Shown here one piece after another: positions 45,601 through 57,199 of a stretch of 64,000 nucleotides of DNA. Position 1 is the stretch's first letter. Each line of letters begins with the position of its first letter. A program made the position numbers and the translations under genes. Below the pieces are notes generated by a model, which searched no databases, was not told the origin of the DNA, and saw nothing but the letters and a program-made list of their open reading frames with translations. The stretch comes from Loxodes magnus (taxonomy: Eukaryota > Ciliophora > Karyorelictea > Loxodida > Loxodidae): positions 1 through 64,000 of the forward strand of contig CAMPDV010001195.1 of NCBI GenBank assembly GCA_946699065.1, given 5' to 3'.

Positions 45601-47385
45601 TTTTTCTTTAAATCATCTTAAACTTTCAAGCTTTTATTTAAAAATAAAATTCTCTTTGTATTAAAAAAATTATAAATAACTAAAATTATTAATTTGCGAG
45701 TTAAATAGCATTTTCTCTCTTTATTTGAAAGCTTTCTAGTTATTAAAATAAGAAAATGATTTATTAATAGATTTATTCAGAAAATGTTGCTTATCTTAGT
45801 ATTTTACATATACTTAGGTGCTTATTCTATTAATTTAGCTTTTCTACTTTTGAAATTTGTATTAATTGATGTAATTAGCATTTAAAAATCAACCAAATTT
45901 AAAGGTAGGATTTGTATTATTTTTATGAGAGATTAGTTTATGGAATGAACGTATTATCATTACTACGGCTATGGTAATTTGTTTATCTATTAACCTTAAA
46001 TCAAATTAAATTTAGTAAATTTTTATTTTAATAAAATTATAGATTTAGATTCTCTAACTAAATATATGAGTTCGATAAAGACTTTAAAAATTAGATTAGA
46101 TAACAGAAAGAAAATAAAAAATATGGATCATTTATCTTATCCTAATATACAGACCTAAGATCTATTTACTCTTTTTTAGTTTAATTTCTGACTTATTTAC
46201 TCTTAATTTCACTAAGATATAATAATATCTTCTCATACTCAATTTTATTAAATAAAAATACGATTTAATTAAAAAATCGAAGAATTAGTCCTTAATCTAT
46301 TAATTTAAGTAATTCTAATATGAATTTATATACTTTTAATTATAATTTAAATCATTAAGAGTAATATAATTTAGAAATATTTTAGTATAACTGAATAGTT
46401 CAATATATTTACGTTCAAACTTGCTTATTAATTGTTTTTTATTTCCAAACCCGCTTTACATTTCCATATCTTTTAATTAGATTATGCTTAGTTTCTTCTT
46501 AATTAGAGATATTAATTTTATTATCTTTTTAAATTGAATATTCATATGATTTTTAGTTCAATTATTGTAAACAATTTTTAATTTATAGTTAAGAGCTAGT
46601 CGGAAAATCTTCCTTGGTATATTTTAGTATATGATCATATAGTATGTTACTTATATACGCTAAAGTTAATCTTTTTGAAGTTTATTCGAATTAATTAAAA
46701 GAAAAATGATTCTAAATAGTAATGAAATAGTAGGAATGAAATACTTTAAAAACAAAGCTTTGCTACACAAGCAAATTGATTGATTAAGTATATCTAGGCA
46801 TTGATTTGTATATTAAATGCTAATGACTGTTTTAATCTGTTTTTAGAACTAATTTCCTGATAAAAATTTTAATTTTAGTTTCGATTAATAAAATAAGACA
46901 TGTGTCTAATCTATCTTGGCTTTGTAAATTATTCTTTAACCACATCATTTCTGTAAGTTTATTAGATAGAGTTTGATTAAATTTACATCGTAAGAACTTT
47001 AAAATTTTAAATTTCAAGTTCTAATTACATCTAATTTTTCAATCTAATTCTACAGCTTAAATATATCTATTATAATTTAATTTTAAGAAAATTATGATGG
47101 TTTTAGTCAAATTTTAGAGATTAGATTCGAACATATAATGACCATATCAATCTGTTTAAAATAATTAGTAGCAAAGCATTAATCTTAATTTCTTAATCTA
47201 AGTTAAATATTCTATATAAATATTTAGTTTTGATAATTCTCAGTTAATATGTTTTTTATTTTTTTCTCTGTTTAAATTGCTTCTCCTTATAAGTAAATTA
47301 TTTAAGTTGTCCCTTTTAAATTAAATTTCCTGCGATTACTCCCTATCTAAGGGAAATATTCTATTTTTTAGCTTTATTTTTTTGC
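42690..47385. other. AT-rich stretch without recognised genes
   Basis: Nearly 5 kb with no RNA gene, no copy of the window's repeats and no motif-bearing ORF seen on either strand. Confidence 0.45.
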
Positions 47386-47387
47386 CT

Positions 47388-47576
47388 TATGATGAACTTG
47401 TAGATGAAGTTGATAATTGAGCAAACGATGGCAATTAAATTAAAATTAATAATAAATTTCTTAAATTAGAGAATCTGCTTAAGAATACAAAAGATATGAA
47501 ATAAATTAGAAAGGAAATTATAGAGCTTGAGTAATACTAACGAAAAGACATGAGCTATCTTAAAATAGTTTCATGA
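47388..47576 (+). CDS. Small acidic coil ORF, unrecognised, partial
   Basis: A frame ending at TGA 47574-47576 reads PYDELVDEVDN-TGA-ANDG, then NKFLKLENLLKNTKDMKQ and IRKEIIELEQYQRKDM. If the TGA at 47418-47420 is Trp it is one coil-like piece. No start codon is assigned, and the upstream sequence is T-rich. Acidic composition argues mildly for coding. I do not recognise it. Confidence 0.3.
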
Positions 47577-47579
47577 TAG

Positions 47580-50500
47580 AGATAATGAAATAAAATGAAT
47601 TTAGACCTACAAGGAAAGCAAAACTAATTTCATTTTCCAAATTTAATTCTATTTCACTTTTAGTTTTCAAAATTGGATAATGATTAAGTTACTTAGCAGT
47701 TTAAATATACCAAACATAGTTGATCTTTAGTAACTAGTTATAATACAAGCTAGAAGATATTTATTTATATATTACCTTCATATAATATTTTAATAAAGTT
47801 AATACTTCTTTTAATTAAAATCTAGAAAAAGATGGTAAATTCTAAGATCTTATTAACATGATTAATTATAAGATAATACTCATTTCACTAATAGTTTCTC
47901 TTAATTATGTGAATATACTTTTATGTGGAGTCTTATAAACTTAGTTACAAATTAATTATTTATTTTACTACATATAGGTATTTTAACCAAAAAATATCTT
48001 AATTAGTATAAAGTTATACTAAAGTTTATAACTTACAGTTGCGTAATAAACACTAAATATGATGTAATAAAGCTTTTAAAATCACTAATGATTTTCTATA
48101 ATTTTTTCATAATTATATATCGAATGATTAAACTGGTCCCTTTCAATAGATATCTTTTTTCGAAGTTTGATAAAAATTGCTTATGTAAAATAATATCCTT
48201 TTTTCATACATTCTTTCAATTATTATTAATTTGCATATAAATACACATAAATTATAGCTATAACATAAGGATATTTACAGGTATAAATACTTTTAATTCT
48301 TTGAATTTTAAACTTATCAATATCCATTTGTTAATTTCTCCTAAACAATTCAGCATTTTCTACTTAAAAAGCTTTAATCTTCCTTGATTATGTTTATATC
48401 ATAACTATCTTAATATAAGGAAAAAAATTTATTTCAGATTATAAATGTATACAGTTACTTATCTTTCTTCATCCTAATCAAAGTCAATTATACTTTTATT
48501 AGATAAAATTTCAAATATATCGTATAATACATTCTTCTCCTTATTGTTTTCATATCTTATATAGTAGTTAAAAAAATGTATACAACTAAAATAAAAGTTA
48601 TTTGTCTTTTTATTACAATTAAGAATTCAGTTATATTTCGATTCCGCCTTCCTTAATATTAAGGTAAGTTTATAAGTCTTATTGCACTTTAGTTATTTGT
48701 GGTTAATTTTGAACTAAGAAAGTATAATTTTTATTTGTTTGATACCTCTTCGACTATTATTCTATATATATTTCCTTAGAAATATAAATTTACTATCTGA
48801 AGCTAAGTTAATTTATTATCTAAAGTTTGGAATATTAAAGTATATGTAAAAGTTACTTCAAGTAAAATAAGAAAATTAAGATTATCTAATATAATGGCAA
48901 ATGCTTGCTGATAGCATTTATCCTAATCTTTACTTAAGACTTCTATATTATTTCAGCTCAAAGCTATAACTTTTATAAATCATACAATACCTTTGATGAT
49001 TAACAACTTAAATATTTATTCGGTTAGATGTAAAAGCTATCTAGAACTGCTTTTTCTAATATGTAAGTAGTCTAATATTTAGTTAATACTATATTTATTG
49101 GCTTCTGTTTTAATATTATGTCTCTAATTTTCTTTTCTTTGAAGATAATTATAACGAAGCCATCTTAATAATTTCCCTTTTCTATGAAAGATAATCTATA
49201 AATCCAAATATTTTTCCATTTCATTCTGACGAATTTTTCTTTCCTATCTTTCTTAAATAAATAAAAAATAGTCAGCTTATATATTTTAGGATTTCAAATT
49301 ATATAAAAAAAAGGTAAGTTGATCAGTAGATAGATCTTTAGCATTTATTTATAAAAATAATAGAAAAAAATCAATTTCTTTTCTAACTATTTAATTAGAT
49401 AATTCTATCTATTTATAGAAATAAAATATAAAGGAGAAAATAAAAAAATAGAATGCTTTGGGAATTTCGAAAGTAAAATAAACAGGAGAAAAAGAATAAA
49501 TAGATGGTAAAATTTTTACGCTAATTTTTGGATTTATTAGATCTAGCTCTAATATTCATTCGATAATTAAATCTTAGATCGAACTTCTTAAAATAAAATG
49601 TTAAACATTTAAATAATCTAAGATTTTATGAGTATAAGAGAAATTCTTTAAGTATTTACAAATGATAAAATTTATTTTAAAAGAGACTTATGTTTATATT
49701 TTTTCTTTAATTATCATACCTTACATTCTTTTTATCATTATTTAATTAAAAAAGTATCAAAATATAAAGTCTAAATGTTGGGAAATTAATTAAAAAAATA
49801 TTATTATTATCAATAAAATTTATAATATATTTGTTCTTCCTGATTTTAGCCTTTGTTCTGGTTGCTCATTTCCTATCATGGTTGGATTAATTATTCATTT
49901 TTTATGAGCATAATCATCTTCCCTCTTCTATCCTTATAATATTTATTTTGTCTCTTATTTAATAAACTCTTTAGTTCTTTTTATATAAATGTGAATTCAT
50001 AATAAATCTCTTAATTCTTTTATTTTTTAATTATTTTTTAAGCTAAAGCAGCATTTTATTAGATGGAGATAAATTAAAAATTATTATCTCCTTTTCATTT
50101 ATTTTGGAAGAATATATCTTCCAAACTTTTTTATTTAAATATTTTAAGTTTTTATTAAAAGTTTTTACTAATCAGTCGTGATTTCATTCTCAGCACTTCA
50201 ATTATACTTGAAATTTCTTCGAACAATTTTATCTAAAGATAAAAATAAAAAATTTTAATTTCAACTTGATATTATAAAATTTGATTGTGTAAGTATTTTG
50301 TTTCTAAATTAATTTATACGAAATGCTTTATAAACTTACATATTCACTCTTAAGCTACTATACATTGCTTATTTTACATGATTAGATTTATTTCATTTCT
50401 TTATTTATCGTGTTAAACTTCATTTTCCATTTTAAATATGGAAGTTTAAATTTAAATTCTTGTGAATGTTTACTTTGATATAATGTAAAAGTTTCCAGGC

Positions 50501-50810
50501 ACTTTAGTTTTATTTTATTTCTCTTCTTTTATGTATTTTCTCATAGTTTTCCTTATTTAACTTTTCGATACTTATTTTACTCTCCATTGTTCAGAAGTTA
50601 TTAATTTGTTGGATCTACTTTTATAAAAACTTTACAAGCAATCAAACAAAATTTATTCCTTTCATTAAAGAAAATTTACATACTTTTTATAATACCCACT
50701 AAATCTAATTTGGCTGATTCTAATTTTATGGAGAAAAGATTCATGAGTAATCTGTGTAAAGGATGCTCCAATTAAATTGAGAAATATAAGATTTTCTCTA
50801 GAGATTAACT
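47580..50810. other. AT-rich stretch without recognised genes
   Basis: Nothing recognised on either strand. Confidence 0.45.
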
Positions 50811-50812
50811 AA

Positions 50813-51113
50813 TTAATTTCAACTATAAGAGTTTTTGGACTGGAAACTCCTTTCCGATTGCATGACCGACGCTCTCCTTTTAAGGAATAACGGGGATATC
50901 CTGTTGTGCTCCAGGCACAGCTGCTAGGGAGCTCCATCGCTATGAGCAGACAGGCTTCAAGCCCCTACCAAGAGCGGATATCTCAAAGACAGCGTTGCCT
51001 TCAGAAAATGACTCTGACCAGAAACTTTCTCAGCGACAGGAAAGAAATTTGTTCCTAGTCATAAAACCAGAAAGTGTGATCAAGAAGGCCAATATCAGCT
51101 CCCGCCATCTTTT
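50813..51113 (+). repeat. Structured dispersed repeat, copy 3 (SINE-like)
   Basis: Full-length relative of 2331-2632. First hairpin GGAAA-CTCC-TTTCC (50842-50855); second hairpin TGTGC-TCCAG-GCACA (50905-50919), with bases different from copy 1 but the same pairing. GGCTTCAAGCC can fold on itself. Ends in ATCTTTT. The upstream 15 bases (TAATTTCAACT) also match copy 1. Confidence 0.7.
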
Positions 51114-51119
51114 CAATTA

Positions 51120-53110
51120 TATATTTCTTTAGAGATTATGAAGTTAATTTATCTTGGTTGATGAAATAAAAAATAATTTAATTAATGTATTCAAACTATT
51201 ATTTGAATTAATAGAATTATATCCAGATTTTGCGGATACCTTTGTTGATATTTTCTTTATATCCTTATGCTTTTACTATATAATATTCACTTTTTATATC
51301 TTTTCTATTACTTGAAAATTTTCTATCAAAGTATAAAAATTTAACAATAAAACCAAAACAGAGAATAAAGTTATGGTTCATATTTTAATTTTCTTTGCTT
51401 ACTATCTTTTAACTTATACCTTTTTAAGCAAAGTACTAGCAAATCTGAAGTTAAATTAAAACCAAAAATTTTTATTTTCTTTAGCTTTTTAAGATTTTAA
51501 ATAATTCGATTATTTTATACTTTTCAAATATAATGCTTAAGCTATAAAATTCAAATTTTCAAACCTCAAATTATCCTTAATATACAGCTTTAATTTATTA
51601 AAACGCTTATCTATTTTAAAAGCTTCTTTATTCATTATTTAACCTGAAAATATATCGTTTTCATGAATATAAGTCTATCTGATGAATTTTAAATTTTAGA
51701 ATCTTTTAGAATTTAAATTATATTCCTTATTTATCTCCTTTTTAAATCCTTTTTTCCTCTTAATCTACCATTGTTTAATCTAACCCTTATAATTTTTATA
51801 TTGTTATCTTTATAGTTTAAAATAAAGAAACATTCTCCCTTTTATCAAAGAACTTTCGAACTTAAACTTTAAATAAATAAAATCCTTCAAATTTTATTTT
51901 CCTGTTTCCTTAGCAACTAATCTAAACAACTGAATCTACTATTAATTTTTATTTATATACCAAAGTGCTTCAAATCCAATTTTTTAATACCAACGTAAAT
52001 TTTTTTAACGGAAAGATCATTTTGTCCTATACCTAAAAGACATAAATACATTAGACCGTATAAAAGCTAGTATATTAAAAACTAATACTAAGCCAATTAA
52101 GAATATACATATTTTGATTAAATTACAACTTTAAGACAATAAAATAGAAGTTTAGAAATGAATGGACAACTATATTTGATGGTTTAAGGTACTAAAAGGT
52201 ATTATAAGCATCTAATGAGTAAAATTTATAACTTCCTATTTATAAATTAATTATCTGAATTATTATTTATAGGTAGATATAATCATTTAATAGGTTTAAA
52301 AGCTACTATAAATGAATTTAAATGGAAGGGGTTAGTTTCGGAATTAATTAATTTTTGGTGATGGAAAATAATGATAAAAGTTCATATCATTTAATAGTAG
52401 ATTTAAGTAACTAAATCTTTATCAAATCAATAATAGTACAAAAATAAATTTCTTTAGTGAGGGATTAATTTGGTGATTTTTGTATACCAAACTTATTTAA
52501 AGGAATATATCCATTTATTAATATTATATATATTTTACTTTATCAATATAATTTTAGAGTTTACTGTGAAGGAGACTTTTCTTAATTGGGAAATGATAAA
52601 GTTTATATAGCAAAAGGCTTTTAATTTTACATCTTGTAACTTAATTTAAGTTTATAGTTAGTGAACAATTTATATGATTAGAGATGATTCATTCTTACAA
52701 TATCTTGTGCTTTCCATCTTTTCTTAGTCCAAAGTTTTAAAATGCAATTGATGCTTACCAAAATATTCTTGCTAAACAGTAACAAATTTATTAACCTTCA
52801 ACTCACTTAAAAATAATGATAGCATATAAAACTAACAGGCATTATAAGATTTGCTATATACTCCAGATCAAAAACATTTCCATACTAATAGAAAGAAAAA
52901 AAATTCAAATCAACTCTCCTAAAAAAATATTAATAAAGATAGCTAACCAAATTCGTCCACTAGTGGGAAAAAAGTTATGCTTGTACTTATTAACAATAAT
53001 AACCTTAATAATTTTTAAATTAAATAGCTAGGATCTAAAGTTATTTTAGCTCTTCCTAGGATTTATTTTTAATTAATCCAAAGCTAATTTAAAGTATTTA
53101 AAGAACATTT
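51120..53110. other. AT-rich stretch without recognised genes
   Basis: Nothing recognised; a plus-strand open frame near 52816 has no motif. Confidence 0.4.
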
Positions 53111-53118
53111 ATATAAAT

Positions 53119-53637
53119 ATGAAGACTCCAACTATTTTTCTTGGCATGCCTAGTTTGCTTGCTTAAGAAGAATAATTTTCTTATCAGTGGCCAATCGCAA
53201 GATTTCTACCACCTTTGGAAGCTCAGAAAGGTAATAACTTAGAATGTGAAGAGTGATTGAAAAATATTCCGAATCTTACTGTCCCTGAGGAAGTGAAAGA
53301 AGGATAAAAATTGTAAAAAAGACGTTAGAGTAAGAAAAATTAAAAGATAACTAAATGTCCTCATGTGGAAAGGAAACATTATGCAAAATCAATGTGTAAC
53401 GTCTGCTATCATATAAAAGCAAGGAATTAATTGGCTACTTAATGTGAGCATAAAGAGAGAATGATGTATGCTAAAGGATTGTGCCTTAGATGTTACCAAA
53501 AAGTTTACAAGAAACAAAAAAGAATGCAAGATAAGAGTACCAATAAGTAATCTTCCTCTATAATTATTTATAACTTATCTTAGCAATAAAATTAAAAGTA
53601 TTAAGATCATTTTAATTTTTAGGGTATAATACATTGA
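53119..53637 (+). CDS. Double Cys/His finger protein (copy 3 of 3)
   Basis: ATG 53119 (MKTPTIFLGMPSLLAQEEQF) opens a frame to TGA 53635-53637. One in-frame TGA at 53254-53256 (CEE-TGA-LKNIPNL) lies at the same aligned site as in the other two copies. Fingers: CPHVERKHYAKSMCNVCYH and CEHKERMMYAKGLCLRCY, then a basic tail (QKVYKKQKRMQ). By length of the 42-kb relative the true stop could be the TAA near 53549 instead of the TGA. Likely nucleic-acid binding. No neighbour is shared with the other copies, so it is a dispersed family; host gene or mobile cargo cannot be told from the sequence. Confidence 0.72.
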
Positions 53638-53639
53638 AA

Positions 53640-54710
53640 ATAGTACATTCTTATTTTTTAAAGTTAGTTTGGTATACAATAAAATAGAAGCTCACTAATG
53701 AAATATTAACTATAAAGATTAACTCTTATAATATGATATAGCTTTATTGTTTAAACTTCTGATTTAACACCCTTAAATTATTAGTATATCGAGTAGAAAT
53801 TTCTTTTTACCTCCTTACACAATTTTTTAATTTTCCTTAAAGACTAATAAGAGATATTTTTATTATTACTCAAAAAATAAATAAATTTTAATTCCTTTAT
53901 AAAGAAACTAAAGTTTTATTTTCAAAGTTTTAAAGATAGAAAATGAAAACTTTAAGTACTAAACAAAAATGAGATTTTTATGTATTTTTTAGTTATATCT
54001 TAAAGCCTGATTTATAAGTAGCAAATTTGATATTTTAACTTTACTATTAATAACCTTATAAAATGTTAGATTTACATCAAAGAGTAGAATCAAATTTCTT
54101 ATCCTTTATTATTCAAATTAATTTCATTTCTATCTTATTTATTTCTTATTTTGTATGAATATGATAAAGTTACTAATAATACTTAAATTAATTTTTTAAA
54201 CTTCTAGTCTAGCTAAAATTAATAGAAGGCTTACAAATCATAAAGATATATTTATTTAAATTAATTAACAAAGAGTTGAAAATGATAGTCATATAGATGT
54301 ATAAAGAGCTAACATAGATTTATTACCCAATTATCTAGTAGAAAAAGTAAAATTAAAACGTGGGATAATTACTCCATGTCATTTGCATAGCAATAGTATT
54401 CATATTCTTACTAGGGTTTCTAAATTATTTCCTTATAATCACATGATATATTGTAATCGAACTGTAATATATAAATCATATTGTCTTTGTTGTTTTTAAG
54501 TAATCGAATATGTGTAAATGTTATTTACTATATAGTAAATGAAAACTTTATAATAAGGGAAATTTTATTGTAAAATAAGAGTTTAAATAAGTATAAAATA
54601 TTTAATATTGCATAATAATAATGAATTATAGTGATTCCATATATCAATAAAGCTCATCACTGTTTTAAAGTCTAAAATTGTGCTAAGTATTATTCTATTT
54701 ACAGTCTTCT
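53640..54710. other. AT-rich stretch without recognised genes
   Basis: Nothing recognised on either strand. Confidence 0.4.
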
Positions 54711-54719
54711 TCTAAGAAT

Positions 54720-55351
54720 ACATACCTTCCAGTACTCTTATAACACTTTTTAATAATAGGTTTCTTGCTTCAATCGAGTTCGATTCCAAGCATATTCAAA
54801 TTTTTTCTTTATAGGGCAAATAAGATGTTTTTCAAAAATTAATTCCCTCTATACATCTTTTTTCTGTATATTAAACCTTCTGGAGTTGCCGTTTAGATTA
54901 CTTATGGATCTTAATAACTTAAAACTTTCAAATTTTTATTTTTATTATAATTTTCAGCAATATCTTAAAGTGTAACCATATTTCCTGCAATACCAGCATT
55001 ACTTTTTATTCTTTACTATCGAAACTTTTGCTAGTTGAAAATTCGTTTCCTTGTCCATGGTGTTATTTGTTTTCGTATTTTGAGAAATAAGCTTTCAGTC
55101 AAATCCGCTAATTGATTGAATTTGGATTCTATTTGTTAAATTCTCAGATTGACTGGTTGGAGATTTTCATCTTTTAGTATTTATGTGTTAGACATTAGGT
55201 ATGCGATTTTTTCTTATAGCTCTTATATGTTTCTTAAAATTTTAAAATTCTACTATTGCATAGCTTAGAATTCATAAATTACATTTTGCTAATCATAATT
55301 TGATTGGGATGGATCCTGTTTATAAGAGACTTATTGCAAGAAATTCTCCAT
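54720..55351 (-). pseudogene. Gag-like ORF: coiled coil plus CCHY knuckle, frameshifted
   Basis: ATG 55349-55351 starts MENFLQQVSYKQDPSQSNYD, followed by a long coil (NFKILRNIQELQEKIAYLMS, LRIQQIESKFNQLADLTES). One frameshift near 55090 leads to NKKQCWYCRKYGYTLRYC, a zinc knuckle with exact C-x2-C-x4-x-x4-C spacing but Tyr for His, close to CWYCQSWYHLLRNC of the 4.4-5.0 kb copy. A TGA follows the last Cys directly. Relaxed code is needed throughout. No RT downstream. Confidence 0.5.
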
Positions 55352-55354
55352 TTT

Positions 55355-57115
55355 TTATATTTTTATAAATAATAAAAAATCAAAAAGATTAAATTTCATT
55401 TTATAAGAATTTTATTTCCTTGCAAGTTAGATTAGAATCGAAAAAAGTAAAAAATAGGATAAATTAAAAGCATAAAAAATATTATATTTGCTAGAAAAAA
55501 TAAAATAGTAATTGAAGTCATTAAAGGAATTAAAAGAAATAAAACTATTTATGAAATGCTTAGTTAAAATATCACTAGATAAAGAAAATTTAAGTAATAA
55601 TTCGACTAAAATTTTATAATTAACTAAAAATAATTCATAGCTTGTAAAACTTTTTATGGGAATTAAACAACCTAAAATTAATAAAAAGCCTTACAATTTT
55701 CCTTTGAATCGATTTGATGTTAAAAATTAATCAATAAAATTATCAAAGATTTTTCTGCTTTTTAAATGCTAAATTAACCTTTATGGTTATTAGATAGGTG
55801 CTATAATTAATTCTTAATAATTAATCTTTTAAACTTTATAATTTTCTTATTTTCGACACATATTATTAGTTAGAAGCCTCTACAATCATTTAAGTTATAA
55901 TCTTTCTTTAATTACAATCTTTATTTTTTTGTTCTAAATTTACATTTTTTTCGATTTAGCGATATATTATTTCTATTGACTATATATATTTTAGTTTATT
56001 CACTTTTGAAAGTTAAAATTATAGCTTTTCTATCTTAAATTTTCTAAATAAAATATCTAAATAAATATTTAGGAATTTCTTCTTAAGATAGTTAGCATAA
56101 AGAGTTCTTCTTAGAAATTTTCATTAAATCTTCTCTCAGTTAAATTAACTTAACCTCTTTCATGGAAATTTTTGTTGTTAATTTGATTAGAATTCTAGTT
56201 ATGAAGATAGAGCAAAGGATAATTTATTCATCTGTAAAAGGAATTTATTTCGTTTTCATTAATCGATTGTAGAATTATATTAGCATCTAAATGGTTTTAC
56301 ACTACTAATATCTTTCATTTTATTTTATATCTATTACGTTTATAAACCTCATACATATATCTTCAATTTATTAGATATAAGAAGATATTATACTCTTTCT
56401 TAGTTTATAAATAAAACTTTTATCTTAAGAATACTTTTAAGAACCATACAAAATATTTTAAATGATTACAACTATAAAATTAAAATCAATTTTATTTAAT
56501 TTTATTTTATTTGTCTAGAAATAAAAAATATATCAAATCACTAAATTAAAAAAAGCCTTTGATTTGTAGAAATACTTTCATATCATTTGAATAAATATGA
56601 ATGCAGAATAAGCTTAAAGTAGTAAAATACCTTCTATGAGAAATTTATTATAAAATAAAAACTAAAAATTAAGCCAAAAAAATAAGAAATTATACCTTTA
56701 ATCTGACTTTCAAACTCTTAGGAAAGAAAATAAAGAATTAATATTTATCTGCGCTCGAAAATTTAAGAAATGGTTTTAAAAAATTATTGGATGATTATAA
56801 TATAAATATTAGATAGATTGACAGTAAAAAAATTAAAATTTAACAATAAAATGATAAAATTCTTAATAAAAATTGAGAAGTAACATGAAAATAAGAGATG
56901 GATTTATTATACTAAAAGAGCAAAAAATTAAGGACGAAAAATACAAAAGTCTTGAATAGATAAATCAAAAAATATAATAATTTTTCTTTTTAAGCTAAAT
57001 TTACGAAATTCCTCTCAAAAAGTACATTAAAAAATTATTTTTTGATAATGAAATACAGATATTAACCAAAAACCTTCAAACATCTAAATCGTTATCATTT
57101 AATAAAAATATCAAT
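55355..57115. other. AT-rich stretch without recognised genes
   Basis: Nothing recognised on either strand. Confidence 0.4.
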
Positions 57116-57118
57116 AAA

Positions 57119-57191
57119 GTTCTTGTATCTTAGAGGTTAATGTGCTGATCTAATTATCCAAAGAACTTGAACCCGATTCTTACTGAGAGTA
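57119..57191 (+). pseudogene. tRNA-Ile(UAU) relic
   Basis: 73 nt, the same length as the intact gene at 8481, and alignable without gaps: GTTCTTGTATCTTAGAGGTTAA at the 5' side, TGCTGATCT before the former anticodon, and CTGAGAGTA with TTTT at the 3' end. The anticodon loop, the D stem and the T stem (AACTT/GATTC) no longer pair well. No convincing tRNA-Tyr remnant lies upstream. Confidence 0.7.
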
Positions 57192-57199
57192 TTTTCTTA

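Noticed and set aside
57000-57118. A tRNA-Tyr remnant upstream of the 57-kb tRNA-Ile relic
   Set aside because: Only a few scattered bases match; not enough to claim homology.
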